From Ascidiaceihabitans sp. (GTDB taxonomy: Bacteria > Pseudomonadota > Alphaproteobacteria > Rhodobacterales > Rhodobacteraceae), in the NCBI GenBank assembly GCA_028388995.1, contig JAOEQC010000016.1:1-37590 (forward strand): DNA of 37,590 nucleotides, written 5' to 3'. This document shows positions 25,271 to 34,371 of the stretch, one piece after another (the first letter of the stretch is position 1; every line of letters begins with the position of its first letter). Position numbers and translations under genes: made by a program. The notes under the pieces are model-generated. The model saw only the letters and a list, made by a program, of their open reading frames with translations. It made no database searches and was not told where the DNA came from.

Positions 25271-26284
25271 TTAGCCCTGCGCTAGGCGTGTGGCAGGGGT
25301 ATTTGATTGTTGGGCCAATTGTGCCTCAATTTCTTGTGCCACAGTGAGTGTACGGGCTGCGTCAGCCACGTCAATCAAAGGGGGCGCGCCGTCCATAACG
25401 TTTATGAAATGGTCAAGTTGTGCATCAAGTGGTGTGCGGATGTTTTGCGCGACGTCTAAGGCAGTTCGTTTTGCAGATGTACCCCAATCAGAGCCATGCC
25501 AAAGGGTCATTGACGGAAAACTGACCGCCCCTTTTGTGCCCGTGATCCACATCATATCTTGGTGTGTGGTTCCAATGTTTGGGTTCTCACCTGTGCCCGC
25601 CTCAAACCCCCAAGGGGAAGGCGAGGTGTCTGCAAAGCTGATCGTACCAGTGGCACCATTTTCGAACATAAGGACGACGGCACCGCTTTCAATCCGGTCG
25701 GTCCCGCGCAAGGACGCACCCCGAAGGGCGGTTGTTTTCACAATTTCACCGACAACAAATCGCAGGGTATCAATGTCATGTACAAGATTTATCATCACAG
25801 GGCTGCCGTCTGCAGCGCGCCAGTTGCCTTCAAAATAGGCATCAGGTTTGCGCATTGCCCAGATAATTGAGGCAGTGACCACGGTGCCGATTGTTCCGTT
25901 GGCGATCAGGGATTTGAGTTGCTGAACGGGCGCGTGATAACGTCGGTGGTGAGCGACCAATGATGTGGTGCCTGTCATCTTCAATGTATTCTCGAGCCGC
26001 TTGGCGTCTCTGATGGTGCCTGTGACGGGCTTTTCAATCAATACATGCCAACCACGTTTCGCGGCCTGAATAGCATGGTCGGCATGCAGATGCGTGGGTG
26101 TGGCAATAATCGCACCGTCAATGTTGTCAGGAGCCTCTGCCATATTGGGAAATCGTGTATGCTCCCCGGCAATCGTCATGTCAGGATCGGCCAAACCGAC
26201 AAGTTCGCATCTGGGATGTGCGACCACGGCTTGGATATGGCGTATCCCAATCAAACCACCACCAACAACAAGAATGCGTTTCAC
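25271..26284 (-). CDS. Gfo/Idh/MocA family oxidoreductase
   Basis: A 337-residue NAD(P)-dependent sugar or sugar-acid dehydrogenase. VVGGGLIGIRHIQAV is the Rossmann loop, and ADHAIQAAKRGWHVLIEKPVTG is the family hallmark with the EKP catalytic Lys. HDIDTLRFVVGE carries the D-x-x-x-(H/D) catalytic region of the C-terminal domain. The ORF track starts at an ATG seven codons earlier; GTG 26284 overlaps the stop of the uxaA-like gene by four bases (GTGA) and gives the normal N-terminus VKRILVVGGG. Either start is possible. Substrate unknown; probably oxidises a hexonate or lactone intermediate. Confidence 0.88.
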   Translation of the reverse strand: MKRILVVGGGLIGIRHIQAVVAHPRCELVGLADPDMTIAGEHTRFPNMAEAPDNIDGAIIATPTHLHADHAIQAAKRGWHVLIEKPVTGTIRDAKRLENTLKMTGTTSLVAHHRRYHAPVQQLKSLIANGTIGTVVTASIIWAMRKPDAYFEGNWRAADGSPVMINLVHDIDTLRFVVGEIVKTTALRGASLRGTDRIESGAVVLMFENGATGTISFADTSPSPWGFEAGTGENPNIGTTHQDMMWITGTKGAVSFPSMTLWHGSDWGTSAKRTALDVAQNIRTPLDAQLDHFINVMDGAPPLIDVADAARTLTVAQEIEAQLAQQSNTPATRLAQG

Positions 26285-27783
26285 ATCACAGCCCCGATTT
26301 GCCATGGGACGAATTCGTAGTCGCCCAATCCTTGTGCTTCTGACTTTGTCACTTCACCTGATGCTACGCGTAAAAACATCTTGTAGATTTCGCGGCCTTT
26401 TTCTTCGATGCTTATGCCTTTTGACAGGACCTCGCCTGCGTCAATGTCCATGTCTTCGCTCATGCGCATCGCCATTTCAGTGTTGGTTGCAATCTTGATT
26501 GTTGGCGCGGGTTTAGAGCCGAAAGCAGAGCCGCGCCCGGTGGTGAAGCACACTAAGTTGCAGCCGCCTGCGATTTGGCCGGTGACGGATGCGGGATCAT
26601 AACCTGGAGAGTCCATAAACGTGAACCCGCGTGTTGTGACGGGTTCTGCATATTTGTAGACGCCAGTAAGGGGGGACGTACCGCCTTTGGCGGCTGCGCC
26701 GAGTGATTTTTCAAGGATCGTGGTAAGGCCACCCTGCTTGTTTCCAGGAGAGGGGTTGTTGTCCATCGAGCCCTTGTTTCGGGTCGTATAATCCTCCCAC
26801 CACTTGATGAGACTGATAAGCTTGTCGCCCGTCGCTTGGTCCACCGCGCGGCGGGTCAGAAGGTGTTCGGCACCGTAAATTTCGGGTGTTTCTGCCAGCA
26901 CGCCTGTGGCCCCTTGGGCTGTGAGCAAATCGCATGCATAGCCAAGTGCAGGGTTCGCTGTGACGCCGGACCAAGCATCAGAGCCACCGCACTGCAGCGC
27001 GACCATCAATTCAGAGGCTGGGCATTTGGTTCGGGTGGCCTTGTCCGCGATGGGCAGCATGGCGGTGACCTTGGCGATACCCATCTCGATCGTGCGGCGC
27101 AAACCTGCAACTTTCTGGATATTCATAGTTTGAAAAGTGGGGCTGTGCTTCAGGCCATATGCCTCAAGGAGCCAGTCGATTTGGTTCATCTCACAGCCAA
27201 GTCCGAGCATTAGCACGCCAGCATGGTTCGGATGTTTCGCGTAGCCCCACATAACACGTTGTAGTGCTTCAAAGCCATCGCCGTTGTCGGCCATGCCGCA
27301 GCCTGTGCCATGCACGAAGGCTGCCACGCCGTCGACGTTGGGAAACTGGCTAAGGATGTCTGGTGTGAAATAGTCCGCGATCATACGCGCGGCGGTTGCC
27401 GAGCAGTTTACTGAGGTTACAATTGCGATATAGTTGCGGGTGCCGACACGCCCGTTTTCACGGCGAAACCCCATGAATGTATCTTGTGTCGTTGCCAGAA
27501 CCACAGGGCGCAAATCAGTTGAGAACTCATAGGCCATATCCGTATTGCGGAACTCAACATTTTGCGTGTGGACGTGATCCCCTGCCTTGATATCGGTTGC
27601 TGCATAGCCAATAAGTTGCGCGTATTTGCGCACTGGGTCACCTTTGGCAATCGCGGCAGTCGCGATTTTGTGGCCAGAGGGGATAAGCGCCGTTGTTTGC
27701 ACCTCTTCAATTACGACGCCAACTTCCAGCGCACGCGTGGCTGTGACAACATTATCTGCGCGGTCCAAACGTACGAAGTTCAA
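26281..27783 (-). CDS. UxaA-family sugar-acid dehydratase (altronate dehydratase / galactarate dehydratase type)
   Basis: A 500-residue dehydratase with both parts of the family: an N-terminal SAF domain (about 1-95, SGHKIATAAIAKGD) and the large catalytic domain with GRVGTRNYIAIVTSVNCSATAA, HGTGCGMA, GLGCEMNQI, ALQCGGSDAWSGVTANPALG and GGCNLVCFTTGRGSAFG. Conserved cysteines in those blocks hold the Fe centre. E. coli UxaA makes 2-keto-3-deoxygluconate from D-altronate; related GarD acts on galactarate. The start is TTG at 27783 after GGAAGGA, and no nearer ATG exists. Its product would be a substrate of KdgK, whose gene is reduced to a stump at the operon end. Confidence 0.92.
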   Translation of the reverse strand: MNFVRLDRADNVVTATRALEVGVVIEEVQTTALIPSGHKIATAAIAKGDPVRKYAQLIGYAATDIKAGDHVHTQNVEFRNTDMAYEFSTDLRPVVLATTQDTFMGFRRENGRVGTRNYIAIVTSVNCSATAARMIADYFTPDILSQFPNVDGVAAFVHGTGCGMADNGDGFEALQRVMWGYAKHPNHAGVLMLGLGCEMNQIDWLLEAYGLKHSPTFQTMNIQKVAGLRRTIEMGIAKVTAMLPIADKATRTKCPASELMVALQCGGSDAWSGVTANPALGYACDLLTAQGATGVLAETPEIYGAEHLLTRRAVDQATGDKLISLIKWWEDYTTRNKGSMDNNPSPGNKQGGLTTILEKSLGAAAKGGTSPLTGVYKYAEPVTTRGFTFMDSPGYDPASVTGQIAGGCNLVCFTTGRGSAFGSKPAPTIKIATNTEMAMRMSEDMDIDAGEVLSKGISIEEKGREIYKMFLRVASGEVTKSEAQGLGDYEFVPWQIGAVM

Positions 27784-27810
27784 TTTTTTTCCTTCCGAAT
27801 TGTAGGGCTA

Positions 27811-28761
27811 TCATGCGCAGTAGGGCGCATCTGATGACCAGCGGTGAATGTCAGTATGAGTCGCATTGGCCAAACGTGATCGGGTGTCTTCCCACATGTT
27901 TTTCCAGACTTGCCAATCATGTAGTTCGGTTTGTGGATGCGCGCGCGAACGAGCGATGAATTCCGGGAAATGGCCGCGCCCTGTGGGCTGGCCGGTTTTG
28001 TTGAAACGTATGTCAAACGACCAGCGAAACCTTTCAGAGTTATTGTTGAGAGAGGCGTGGGGCGTCAGGGGGTGAAACAGCACAGCACTACCAGCTGAGA
28101 CGGGCAGAAGGATTGCACTCATTTCATTGACATAACCATCGGCAATGCCGGTTTGGGTGCGCGGGCAATGGGGCAGGATTGTTTGATCGGGCGTCTTGGG
28201 CTGGACCTGCAAGCACCCGTTGTCGATGGTGGCCTCTGTTATAGCGATCCAGCAAGTAACCATGTCGGTTTCATCAGCGTCTTGCAGCGCTACAGCGCGG
28301 TCCTGATGCCAGTCAGTCGCGGCAATATGAGGCCGCACTTCGTCGGAAGCGAGCACACCGACGGGTGGTTTTAATCGAACGTGCTGGATTGGATTGCTTG
28401 TCAGCTCTGGCCCAATGAGCTGTTCTATAACATCCAAAAGCTGTTCGGCCCTGAGCATGTCAAAGACTGCAGGGCCGAAGTGGAAAGGTGTATCTGCCAA
28501 AATCTGGTTACCTGGGAGTGATATGTCGAGTGGCTGAAAATAGTCACAGCCCTCCTCATAAGCATGTTGCAGTTTGCCCCAAAAATCCAACTGATCGGGC
28601 TGCGTTTTCACCAACCCCTTTGCAAACCAATCGGCGTAAAGCGCGTTCAGCAGTTGCGCGTACTCCATTCGAACACGGCCCAAGAGACCTTCAGGAATAA
28701 GGTCGGGTACAACCACGTATCCTTGTGTGGCGAAGTGCGTAATTTGGTCTTGGGTAAGCAT
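27811..28761 (-). CDS. Phytanoyl-CoA dioxygenase (PhyH) family Fe(II)/2-oxoglutarate oxygenase
   Basis: A 316-residue member of the PhyH family, which uses Fe(II), O2 and 2-oxoglutarate to hydroxylate small molecules. The facial triad is His152 and Asp154 (DWHQD) with distal His235 (LTPHASLNN); Arg246 in RFRWSF is the likely 2-oxoglutarate anchor. The N-terminus FATQGYVVVPDLIPEGLL is typical. It sits between dctM (9 bases) and the uxaA-like gene (27 bases), so it belongs to the sugar-acid operon. The substrate is unknown; an oxygenase here suggests that the imported compound carries a group such as an O-methyl, N-alkyl or sulfonate, or that it acts on a pathway intermediate. Confidence 0.88.
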   Translation of the reverse strand: MLTQDQITHFATQGYVVVPDLIPEGLLGRVRMEYAQLLNALYADWFAKGLVKTQPDQLDFWGKLQHAYEEGCDYFQPLDISLPGNQILADTPFHFGPAVFDMLRAEQLLDVIEQLIGPELTSNPIQHVRLKPPVGVLASDEVRPHIAATDWHQDRAVALQDADETDMVTCWIAITEATIDNGCLQVQPKTPDQTILPHCPRTQTGIADGYVNEMSAILLPVSAGSAVLFHPLTPHASLNNNSERFRWSFDIRFNKTGQPTGRGHFPEFIARSRAHPQTELHDWQVWKNMWEDTRSRLANATHTDIHRWSSDAPYCA

Positions 28762-28770
28762 GGCATATCT

Positions 28771-30393
28771 CTAGAGTAAGAGTGCAATTATGTTTGGCCA
28801 GATGAGCAATACGGACAAAGCCACAAGCTGAATGCCGATAAAGGGCAGGAAGCCTTTAAATATGTCTGTGAGGCTGATGTGTGGCGGAGCTACGGATTTC
28901 AGATAGAACGCCGCTGGACCAAAGGGTGGGGACAGAAAACTGACCTGCATGTTCATGCAGAACACCACACCAAACCAGATCGCCACGTGTGACGGTTCGA
29001 GCTGACCTATAAAGCCAATTTCGTCGATGGGTAGGCGCAGAACGATGGGCAAGAAGACGGGGATGATCAGCAATACAATGCCGACCCAGTCCATGAATGC
29101 GCCCATAAAGAGAAGAATGACCATCATAGTTAAAATGACCATCATGGTTGGCAAATCCTTACCCACGATCAGATCCGCCACGTATTGGGGCCCACCAGCG
29201 ATGGTGTAGGCCCCCGCGAGGGATGCGGCACCAATGGTGACCCAAATGATTGTGCCAGTAGAACGCAACGTGCGCATCAGGCTTTCCCAGATCAACTCAA
29301 ACGAGCCTTCACCACGCAGAATTGCGATGACCAGAACTGCGGCAGCCCCCATGCCTGCGGCTTCTGTAATGCCGGTAATACCACCATAAATGGAACCCAT
29401 GACAACGCCGATGACGACCATTGGAGCAACAAGGCCTTTTCCCATGTCCCAACCAAGTTTAGAGCGGTCTTTGCCAAAGACAAAGTAGATTAGGGTCAAC
29501 GCGCCGATCGTAATCCCTGCAAGCCACGGCATGTGGGCTGCGGTGCCAAGACGCGCAGGATCGCCGTCACTGGCAGCATTTGAACCGGAAAGTTCAAAGA
29601 ACATCGCACGCAAGAACAGGAAGGTGCAGAAACCTGCAATAACGATGGACATAAATGCTGCAAACAGCAGACGCTTTTCTTTGCGTGGTGGATCATTGGG
29701 TTCGGGTTCGGGTAGGGGCGCATCTTCGGGGCGCAAGGTCGTGCGGACAATGATGTAAAGAATGAACATCGAAGCGAGCATGAAGCCTGGAATGAAGGAC
29801 GCCGTAAACAGTGCCTTGATCGACGTTTCCGTAATCAGGCCATAGATGATCAAAACGATTGATGGTGGGATCATCGTCCCCAACGAACCGGACGCACAGA
29901 TCACACCAATAGCGAGGTTTTGATTGTACCCAAGCCGCAGCATCTGGGGCAGGGCAATTAGGCCCAAAAGGACAACTTCACCACCGATAATGCCCGACAT
30001 TGCTGCCATTATCACAGCCATGATTGAAGTAACAATTGCGATGCCACCGCGCGTGCGCGATAGCCATACATTAAGCGATGAATACATGTCTTTGGCAATG
30101 CCAGATCGTTCTAGCAGGGACGCCATGAAGATAAACAGTGGTATGGATATAAGGACATAGTCTGTTAAAAGCCCGTATATTTTCTGTGCGAGAATATAAA
30201 GCGGCCCAGTGCCTGGCCTGCTGGTCAACATACCGTCACCGAAAGTGAATGGGTTCAATATCAAAGCGGGCTCAAACTTCATGACCAGCACTAAAACTGC
30301 GAGGGACGCAGAGGCGAAGCCAAGCGGCATACCGATAGCTAGCAGTGCAATAAGTGCCAGCATCAACACCAGTGAAATCGTTCCAATATCCAT
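28771..30393 (-). CDS. dctM: TRAP transporter large membrane subunit DctM
   Basis: A 540-residue sodium-driven permease that moves substrate delivered by DctP. More than a dozen hydrophobic helices, with the family runs LISIPLFIFMASLLERSGIA, GIIGGEVVLLGLIALP, GSLGTMIPPSIVLIIYG and SPPFGPAAFYLKS. It is longer than common DctM proteins (about 430) because of a middle insertion (about 215-320) with a charged linker RPEDAPLPEPEPNDPPRKEK. That form goes with large DctQ partners. TAATG overlap with dctQ shows coupling. Confidence 0.95.
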   Translation of the reverse strand: MDIGTISLVLMLALIALLAIGMPLGFASASLAVLVLVMKFEPALILNPFTFGDGMLTSRPGTGPLYILAQKIYGLLTDYVLISIPLFIFMASLLERSGIAKDMYSSLNVWLSRTRGGIAIVTSIMAVIMAAMSGIIGGEVVLLGLIALPQMLRLGYNQNLAIGVICASGSLGTMIPPSIVLIIYGLITETSIKALFTASFIPGFMLASMFILYIIVRTTLRPEDAPLPEPEPNDPPRKEKRLLFAAFMSIVIAGFCTFLFLRAMFFELSGSNAASDGDPARLGTAAHMPWLAGITIGALTLIYFVFGKDRSKLGWDMGKGLVAPMVVIGVVMGSIYGGITGITEAAGMGAAAVLVIAILRGEGSFELIWESLMRTLRSTGTIIWVTIGAASLAGAYTIAGGPQYVADLIVGKDLPTMMVILTMMVILLFMGAFMDWVGIVLLIIPVFLPIVLRLPIDEIGFIGQLEPSHVAIWFGVVFCMNMQVSFLSPPFGPAAFYLKSVAPPHISLTDIFKGFLPFIGIQLVALSVLLIWPNIIALLL

Positions 30394-31235
30394 TAGTCTT
30401 GTCCTACTGCGCGTTTGAGCATTTCAATTTCGTCCTGATCCGGCTCATCTGTGTGGATTTCAGGAGTTTTGTTCCAATCTGCGATCAGATTTAGCAACGC
30501 TTGAGTTGCGACCAGCGTGATCATGATCAACACCATTGGTTGCAACGTTGCTGGGATCGGCGGATTAAAGGCAGAGCCGTAGAGCTCCCACTTGTACAGC
30601 TTGTTCAAGAACACCTGCTTGTAGCTGCCGTAGACCAGAAAGAACGCGAACGTGACGATTAGCAGGCACGAGACCGAGTCAAACACCCGTTGAACCCAGC
30701 GTGGCATAATGTCGTAGATCAGGAAAATTCGGATGTGGCAGCGTTGTTGCATTGCGTAAAAACCAGAGATCAGGAATACGAAACTCGCGAACCACAACGT
30801 CATCTCGTTCGCCCACTCAGTCGGTTGTTCCATGATGTAGCGCATGAACACTTCATAAAGCATCACAATTGTCATGGTCGCGATCATCATCATGGTTACA
30901 CGGCCCATAAACAGGGCAATATGGTCAATCTTGCTGGCACCTTCGTATTCCATCCCCGCGGGACGCACCGAACGGGCCCCAAAGAAAACTAAGATTGGAG
31001 TCGCGATTAGCGCTATAATGTCAATAATATCAATGTGACCCCCAAAGATGCCGTTCATATTTGGGGTCACATCTGCGCGGATATAGATAGCCTCAACTTG
31101 CGCGCGCATGCTTTCGGATGTGTAGGGAATCCAGTCGAGCATGAAAGCTGGCAAATGCCAGATGAGCCAGGCAGCCGTGCCCACAAACGCCAGTGGTATC
31201 AGCCACTCTACGATGCCGCCTGATCTTTTCTGCAT
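30393..31235 (-). CDS. dctQ: TRAP transporter small membrane subunit DctQ (large variant)
   Basis: A 280-residue partner of DctM. Common DctQ proteins have about 160-200 residues and four helices. Here an extra N-terminal part (about 1-105) with two helices (12-32 and 68-88) precedes the standard four-helix core, whose mark is QQPTEWANEMTLWFASFVFLISGFYAMQQRCHIRI (here EQPTEWANE). The C-terminal tail is acidic (TDEPDQDEIE). Starts 16 bases after the enolase-superfamily gene and overlaps dctM by one base. Confidence 0.93.
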   Translation of the reverse strand: MQKRSGGIVEWLIPLAFVGTAAWLIWHLPAFMLDWIPYTSESMRAQVEAIYIRADVTPNMNGIFGGHIDIIDIIALIATPILVFFGARSVRPAGMEYEGASKIDHIALFMGRVTMMMIATMTIVMLYEVFMRYIMEQPTEWANEMTLWFASFVFLISGFYAMQQRCHIRIFLIYDIMPRWVQRVFDSVSCLLIVTFAFFLVYGSYKQVFLNKLYKWELYGSAFNPPIPATLQPMVLIMITLVATQALLNLIADWNKTPEIHTDEPDQDEIEMLKRAVGQD

Positions 31236-31251
31236 GAGAGTTCCCTTTGCT

Positions 31252-32421
31252 TTACGCTTTGATTTCGAAGTGTTTTATAAAGTCCATGTCCGGTTCAACG
31301 CTGATGCCTGGACCGGTCGGAATAACCACGCGACCATTGTTTGCTTTGACCTGCCCCTGAATATCCAAAGGTTCTGCTAGCAGCTCATCACGAAATTTGT
31401 TGTCGGTGGTATCGAATTCTAACATTGGCTCCCACGGGTGCAGACCACCGGGCAAGGGGGGCATCGCGCCCAGTAATTGCAGGTTAGTGGCAACCGCAAT
31501 AGCACTGCCCCAGACGTGGTTAATCACGGGTGTGAAATGCGCGTGGCACAACGCTAGAACACGCAGATACTCTGAAACACCACCAAGCGCACAAACTTCG
31601 GGTTGCGCGATGTCGAGGCCGCGATTTTCCAAAATATTACGCCAACCCCAGCGGCTAAATTCGGCTTCCCCGCCCGAGATGTTGATCTTGAGACCTGCGC
31701 GCAGTTCGCGGTAGCCGTCGAGATCCTCAGGTGCAATTGGTTCTTCGAACCAGTAGGCGTCTAACTCTTCTAACGCGCGGCCCACATAAAAAGCGTCCGA
31801 TGTGGTGTAGCAGTGGTTGGCATCGACCATGAATTTAAAGTCATCGCCGACACCACGGCGAACAGCCTCACAGAGCTTCACATCAGGTTTGGGCCCAAAT
31901 CCAGTCTTCATCTTGGCGGCAGTAAAGCCCATGCCTTTGATTGCAGCCGCTTCATCTTCAAACCGCTTGGCTAAATCATCGATCGGTTCATCGCGCAGCA
32001 TCATACCGTAGCCGTAGCATGGTACGTCGACACGGTGCGCACCGCCAATCAGCTTATGCAGCGGGAGGCCCGTAACTTTTCCCGCGATGTCCCATAGTGC
32101 GATGTCTACGCCAGAGAGCGACTGCATCGGCATGCCTTTTTGCCCATGATCTCGCAGAAGGTTATATACCTTGTGCCAAATCACGTCGCGGTCCATCGGG
32201 TCCATCCCAAGAACCATGGGCTGAATAACTTTTTCAACGATGCCTTTGTTGGCTATCGCTATGTTTCCCGGACCAAAACATTCACCCCAACCCGTCACAC
32301 CTTCGTCGGTTTGCACCTCGACCAAATGCGCGGAACGTTTGGCGTAATACTGCTGCGAATACCCCAAAATTTCAGGCATATCATACTGAAGCACATGACT
32401 GATAATGCGGGTGATTTTCAT
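31252..32421 (-). CDS. Enolase-superfamily sugar-acid enzyme, D-galactarolactone cycloisomerase-like
   Basis: A 389-residue protein of the mandelate racemase subgroup, which abstracts a proton next to a carboxylate. The catalytic pair Lys170-x-Lys172 (AAKMKTGFG), metal ligands Asp200 (VDANH), Glu226 (WFEEP) and Glu252 (GGEAE), and His302 (NHVWG) are intact. The partner of that His, normally Asp in QPD, is Glu275 (AQPEVCALGG). WGECFGPGN, LLRDHGQKG and MLEFDTTDNKFRD resemble the Agrobacterium galactarolactone cycloisomerase Gci. It may open a sugar lactone or dehydrate an aldonate. It lies second in the operon, right after the TRAP binding protein, which suggests it handles the imported substrate early. 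Confidence 0.9.
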   Translation of the reverse strand: MKITRIISHVLQYDMPEILGYSQQYYAKRSAHLVEVQTDEGVTGWGECFGPGNIAIANKGIVEKVIQPMVLGMDPMDRDVIWHKVYNLLRDHGQKGMPMQSLSGVDIALWDIAGKVTGLPLHKLIGGAHRVDVPCYGYGMMLRDEPIDDLAKRFEDEAAAIKGMGFTAAKMKTGFGPKPDVKLCEAVRRGVGDDFKFMVDANHCYTTSDAFYVGRALEELDAYWFEEPIAPEDLDGYRELRAGLKINISGGEAEFSRWGWRNILENRGLDIAQPEVCALGGVSEYLRVLALCHAHFTPVINHVWGSAIAVATNLQLLGAMPPLPGGLHPWEPMLEFDTTDNKFRDELLAEPLDIQGQVKANNGRVVIPTGPGISVEPDMDFIKHFEIKA

Positions 32422-32445
32422 GTGGTTCCAACGATTAAAGGTAAG

Positions 32446-32477
32446 TACGGCAAGACCATCAAGACAGCCTTGCCGTA
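32446..32477 (-). promoter_or_regulatory. 9-bp intercistronic hairpin after dctP
   Basis: TACGGCAAG, 14 bases, CTTGCCGTA: a perfect 9-bp stem between the dctP stop and the next gene. In the minus sense no T-run follows. As with the aglE-aglF hairpin it probably stabilises the binding-protein part of the mRNA or reduces read-through. Confidence 0.65.
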
Positions 32478-32502
32478 GATTTGATTCAACACATGGCGTT
32501 GA

Positions 32503-33525
32503 TTACTTCATCGCGCCCATGTCTTTTAGGAATGCGACGTGACTTGCTAGCAGCGCTTTGGCTTCTGGTGTTGTCGCAAACTCGGTCCAACCTTTTTGAA
32601 CCGCAGAACGGTACTTGGCCAGATCTTCTGGTGTCCACTCATAAAGGTTGATACCTTTGGCGCGAAGGGTTTTCGCGGTCTGTTCGTTTTGGACTTCGTT
32701 GATGGTCGCATTGTTCAATGCAAGGCTGTCCATCGCGACTTCCATGATCTTACGGTGGTGTGCTGGCATGCTGTCCCAGACTGTCTTGTTGCACGCAAGG
32801 TGGTCAGCGGGCATTGAGTGGAAGCCCGGATAGTTCGTGTGCTCGGCAATGTCATATAGACCAAGGCCTACGTTGTTGGTGAGGTTTGCCGCGTCTGCAC
32901 CATCGATGATACCAGTTTCAAGTGCGGTAAAGATCTCGTTGAAGTCCATCACGATTGGCGATGCACCCATGGCTGCAAATACCTTTGTTGCAAGGCCAGG
33001 GGGTGAGCGGAATTTCCAATCTTTAAAGTCATCGGCATTGCGTATCGGGCTTGTAGAGGCTAGCGATTCTGGACCAGGGATCCACCAACCAACAAACTCC
33101 ATATCATATGGGTTATACAGATCATTCAAAGCTGCGCGACCATTGCCGTGCAGCAACCATGCCATCTGTTGGTATGGGTTTTGGTAGCCACCCATTAAGT
33201 CGCCCGCAAATTGGAACGCTGGGTTCTTACCAGTTTGGTATGCGCCACCTGTCATATCGCAATCAAGAATACCTGTTGCAGCGGCATCAAACGTTTCAAC
33301 CGATTTAACTACGGATGCGGAATAAAACATCTCAACTGCGATTTCGCCATTGGACATAGTTTGAATGTCATCAACGAATTTCGCAGCCATCTTGCCTGAC
33401 AGTTGCTCGGGCGAGAAGTGTGTCTGAATGCGCAGTTTTGTTGTAGCGTGGCCGTCTGCCATCGCGGTTGTTGCAGCCAGTGCGGCAGTGACGGCCAATG
33501 TGGCCGCTGTTTTCAAAAGTTTCAT
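32503..33525 (-). CDS. dctP: TRAP transporter periplasmic solute-binding protein DctP
   Basis: A 340-residue periplasmic binding protein. The ORF track begins 13 codons early; ATG 33525 follows GGAGG by five bases and gives a clean signal peptide (MKLLKTAATLAVTAALAATTAMA). The conserved core WKFRSPPGLATKVFAAMGASPIVMDFNEIF, followed by TALETGIIDGAD, contains the Arg that clamps the substrate carboxylate, so the ligand is an organic or sugar acid. First gene of the long sugar-acid operon, divergent from the GntR regulator. Confidence 0.95.
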   Translation of the reverse strand: MKLLKTAATLAVTAALAATTAMADGHATTKLRIQTHFSPEQLSGKMAAKFVDDIQTMSNGEIAVEMFYSASVVKSVETFDAAATGILDCDMTGGAYQTGKNPAFQFAGDLMGGYQNPYQQMAWLLHGNGRAALNDLYNPYDMEFVGWWIPGPESLASTSPIRNADDFKDWKFRSPPGLATKVFAAMGASPIVMDFNEIFTALETGIIDGADAANLTNNVGLGLYDIAEHTNYPGFHSMPADHLACNKTVWDSMPAHHRKIMEVAMDSLALNNATINEVQNEQTAKTLRAKGINLYEWTPEDLAKYRSAVQKGWTEFATTPEAKALLASHVAFLKDMGAMK

Positions 33526-33641
33526 GTAGTCCTCCCAGACATTATGCGTTGCGGTACCGGGCATAAGATTACTCCCTTTTCTGTACGCTGGTTAAACGTT
33601 AGGACAGGAATTCGCTAACGACAAGAATAAAGTGAAATTAG

Positions 33642-33661
33642 CTATAATTTCGAGATTATAG
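33642..33661 (+). promoter_or_regulatory. 20-bp dyad with back-to-back -10 boxes between dctP and the GntR gene
   Basis: CTATAAT-TTCGAG-ATTATAG is a 7-bp inverted repeat. Each arm contains a perfect TATAAT, one on each strand (33643-33648 plus; 33655-33660 minus), so it may be two overlapping divergent -10 elements. It is also a natural operator for the GntR protein encoded next to it. Clear -35 boxes at 17 bases are not seen. Confidence 0.55.
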
Positions 33662-33720
33662 TGTATTTGTAAAATAATATGCTCTAGTGTTAGTGCATCT
33701 GGAAAAAGGTATGGTCCGAC

Positions 33721-34371
33721 ATGTTTAATGAAAAAGACATCTACCTAAACCTTCAAGATCGACTTGTAACTGCGGGATTTGAGCACGGAGCAAAGCTGCG
33801 TGCCGAAGTCTTAAGCCGTGAATATAATTGTTCTGCCAGCACTATCCGTGAGGCGCTTTTTCGGCTGTCTACGCTTGGCTTGGTCAAATTCCAGGAACAA
33901 CGGGGGTTTCGGGTCCCTGAAAGGTCGCCGGAAAAAGTTATGGAACTTACCCACATGCGGGTGCTTTTAGAGGGGGAGGGCACAGTGCTTTCGATCCATA
34001 AGGGTGGCGTCGCATGGGAGGCGCGTTTGACTGCTGCGCACCACCAATTGAGCCATATTGAAAAACGCATTCATACCACCGACGACCCTACCGATTTGGT
34101 TCCGATCTGGTTCAATGCAGAACGGGAATTTCACCAAACTTTGATATCAGCATGCGGCTCGGAAACACTAAAAGAGTTACATGCGAGGGTTTATGCGCAG
34201 TTCCGTCAGCAACTGATGGTAGCAGATCGCCAGTTCGATTTCATTTCTGATAACATTCAGCATCACGCAGAAATTCTTGCCGCAGCTGTGTCTGGTGATA
34301 AAGGTTTGACGCGCCAAAATATCCATGATCATCTGGCCCGTCACCTGACCGGAAACACGTTGCAGGTCTAG
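33721..34371 (+). CDS. GntR-family transcriptional regulator, FCD subfamily
   Basis: A 216-residue DNA-binding regulator. Residues 1-70 form the winged helix: LRAEVLSREYNCSASTIREALFRLSTLGLV and the wing FQEQRGFRV. Residues 75-212 form the all-helical FCD ligand domain, with metal/ligand residues in FNAEREFHQTLISACGS, IQHHAEIL and HDHLARHL. FCD regulators commonly sense the sugar acid or keto-acid of the adjacent pathway. AAAAAGG lies about ten bases before ATG. Its stop codon overlaps that of the convergent DenD-like gene (CTAG). It probably represses the dctP operon and perhaps the right-hand genes. Confidence 0.93.
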   Translation: MFNEKDIYLNLQDRLVTAGFEHGAKLRAEVLSREYNCSASTIREALFRLSTLGLVKFQEQRGFRVPERSPEKVMELTHMRVLLEGEGTVLSIHKGGVAWEARLTAAHHQLSHIEKRIHTTDDPTDLVPIWFNAEREFHQTLISACGSETLKELHARVYAQFRQQLMVADRQFDFISDNIQHHAEILAAAVSGDKGLTRQNIHDHLARHLTGNTLQV

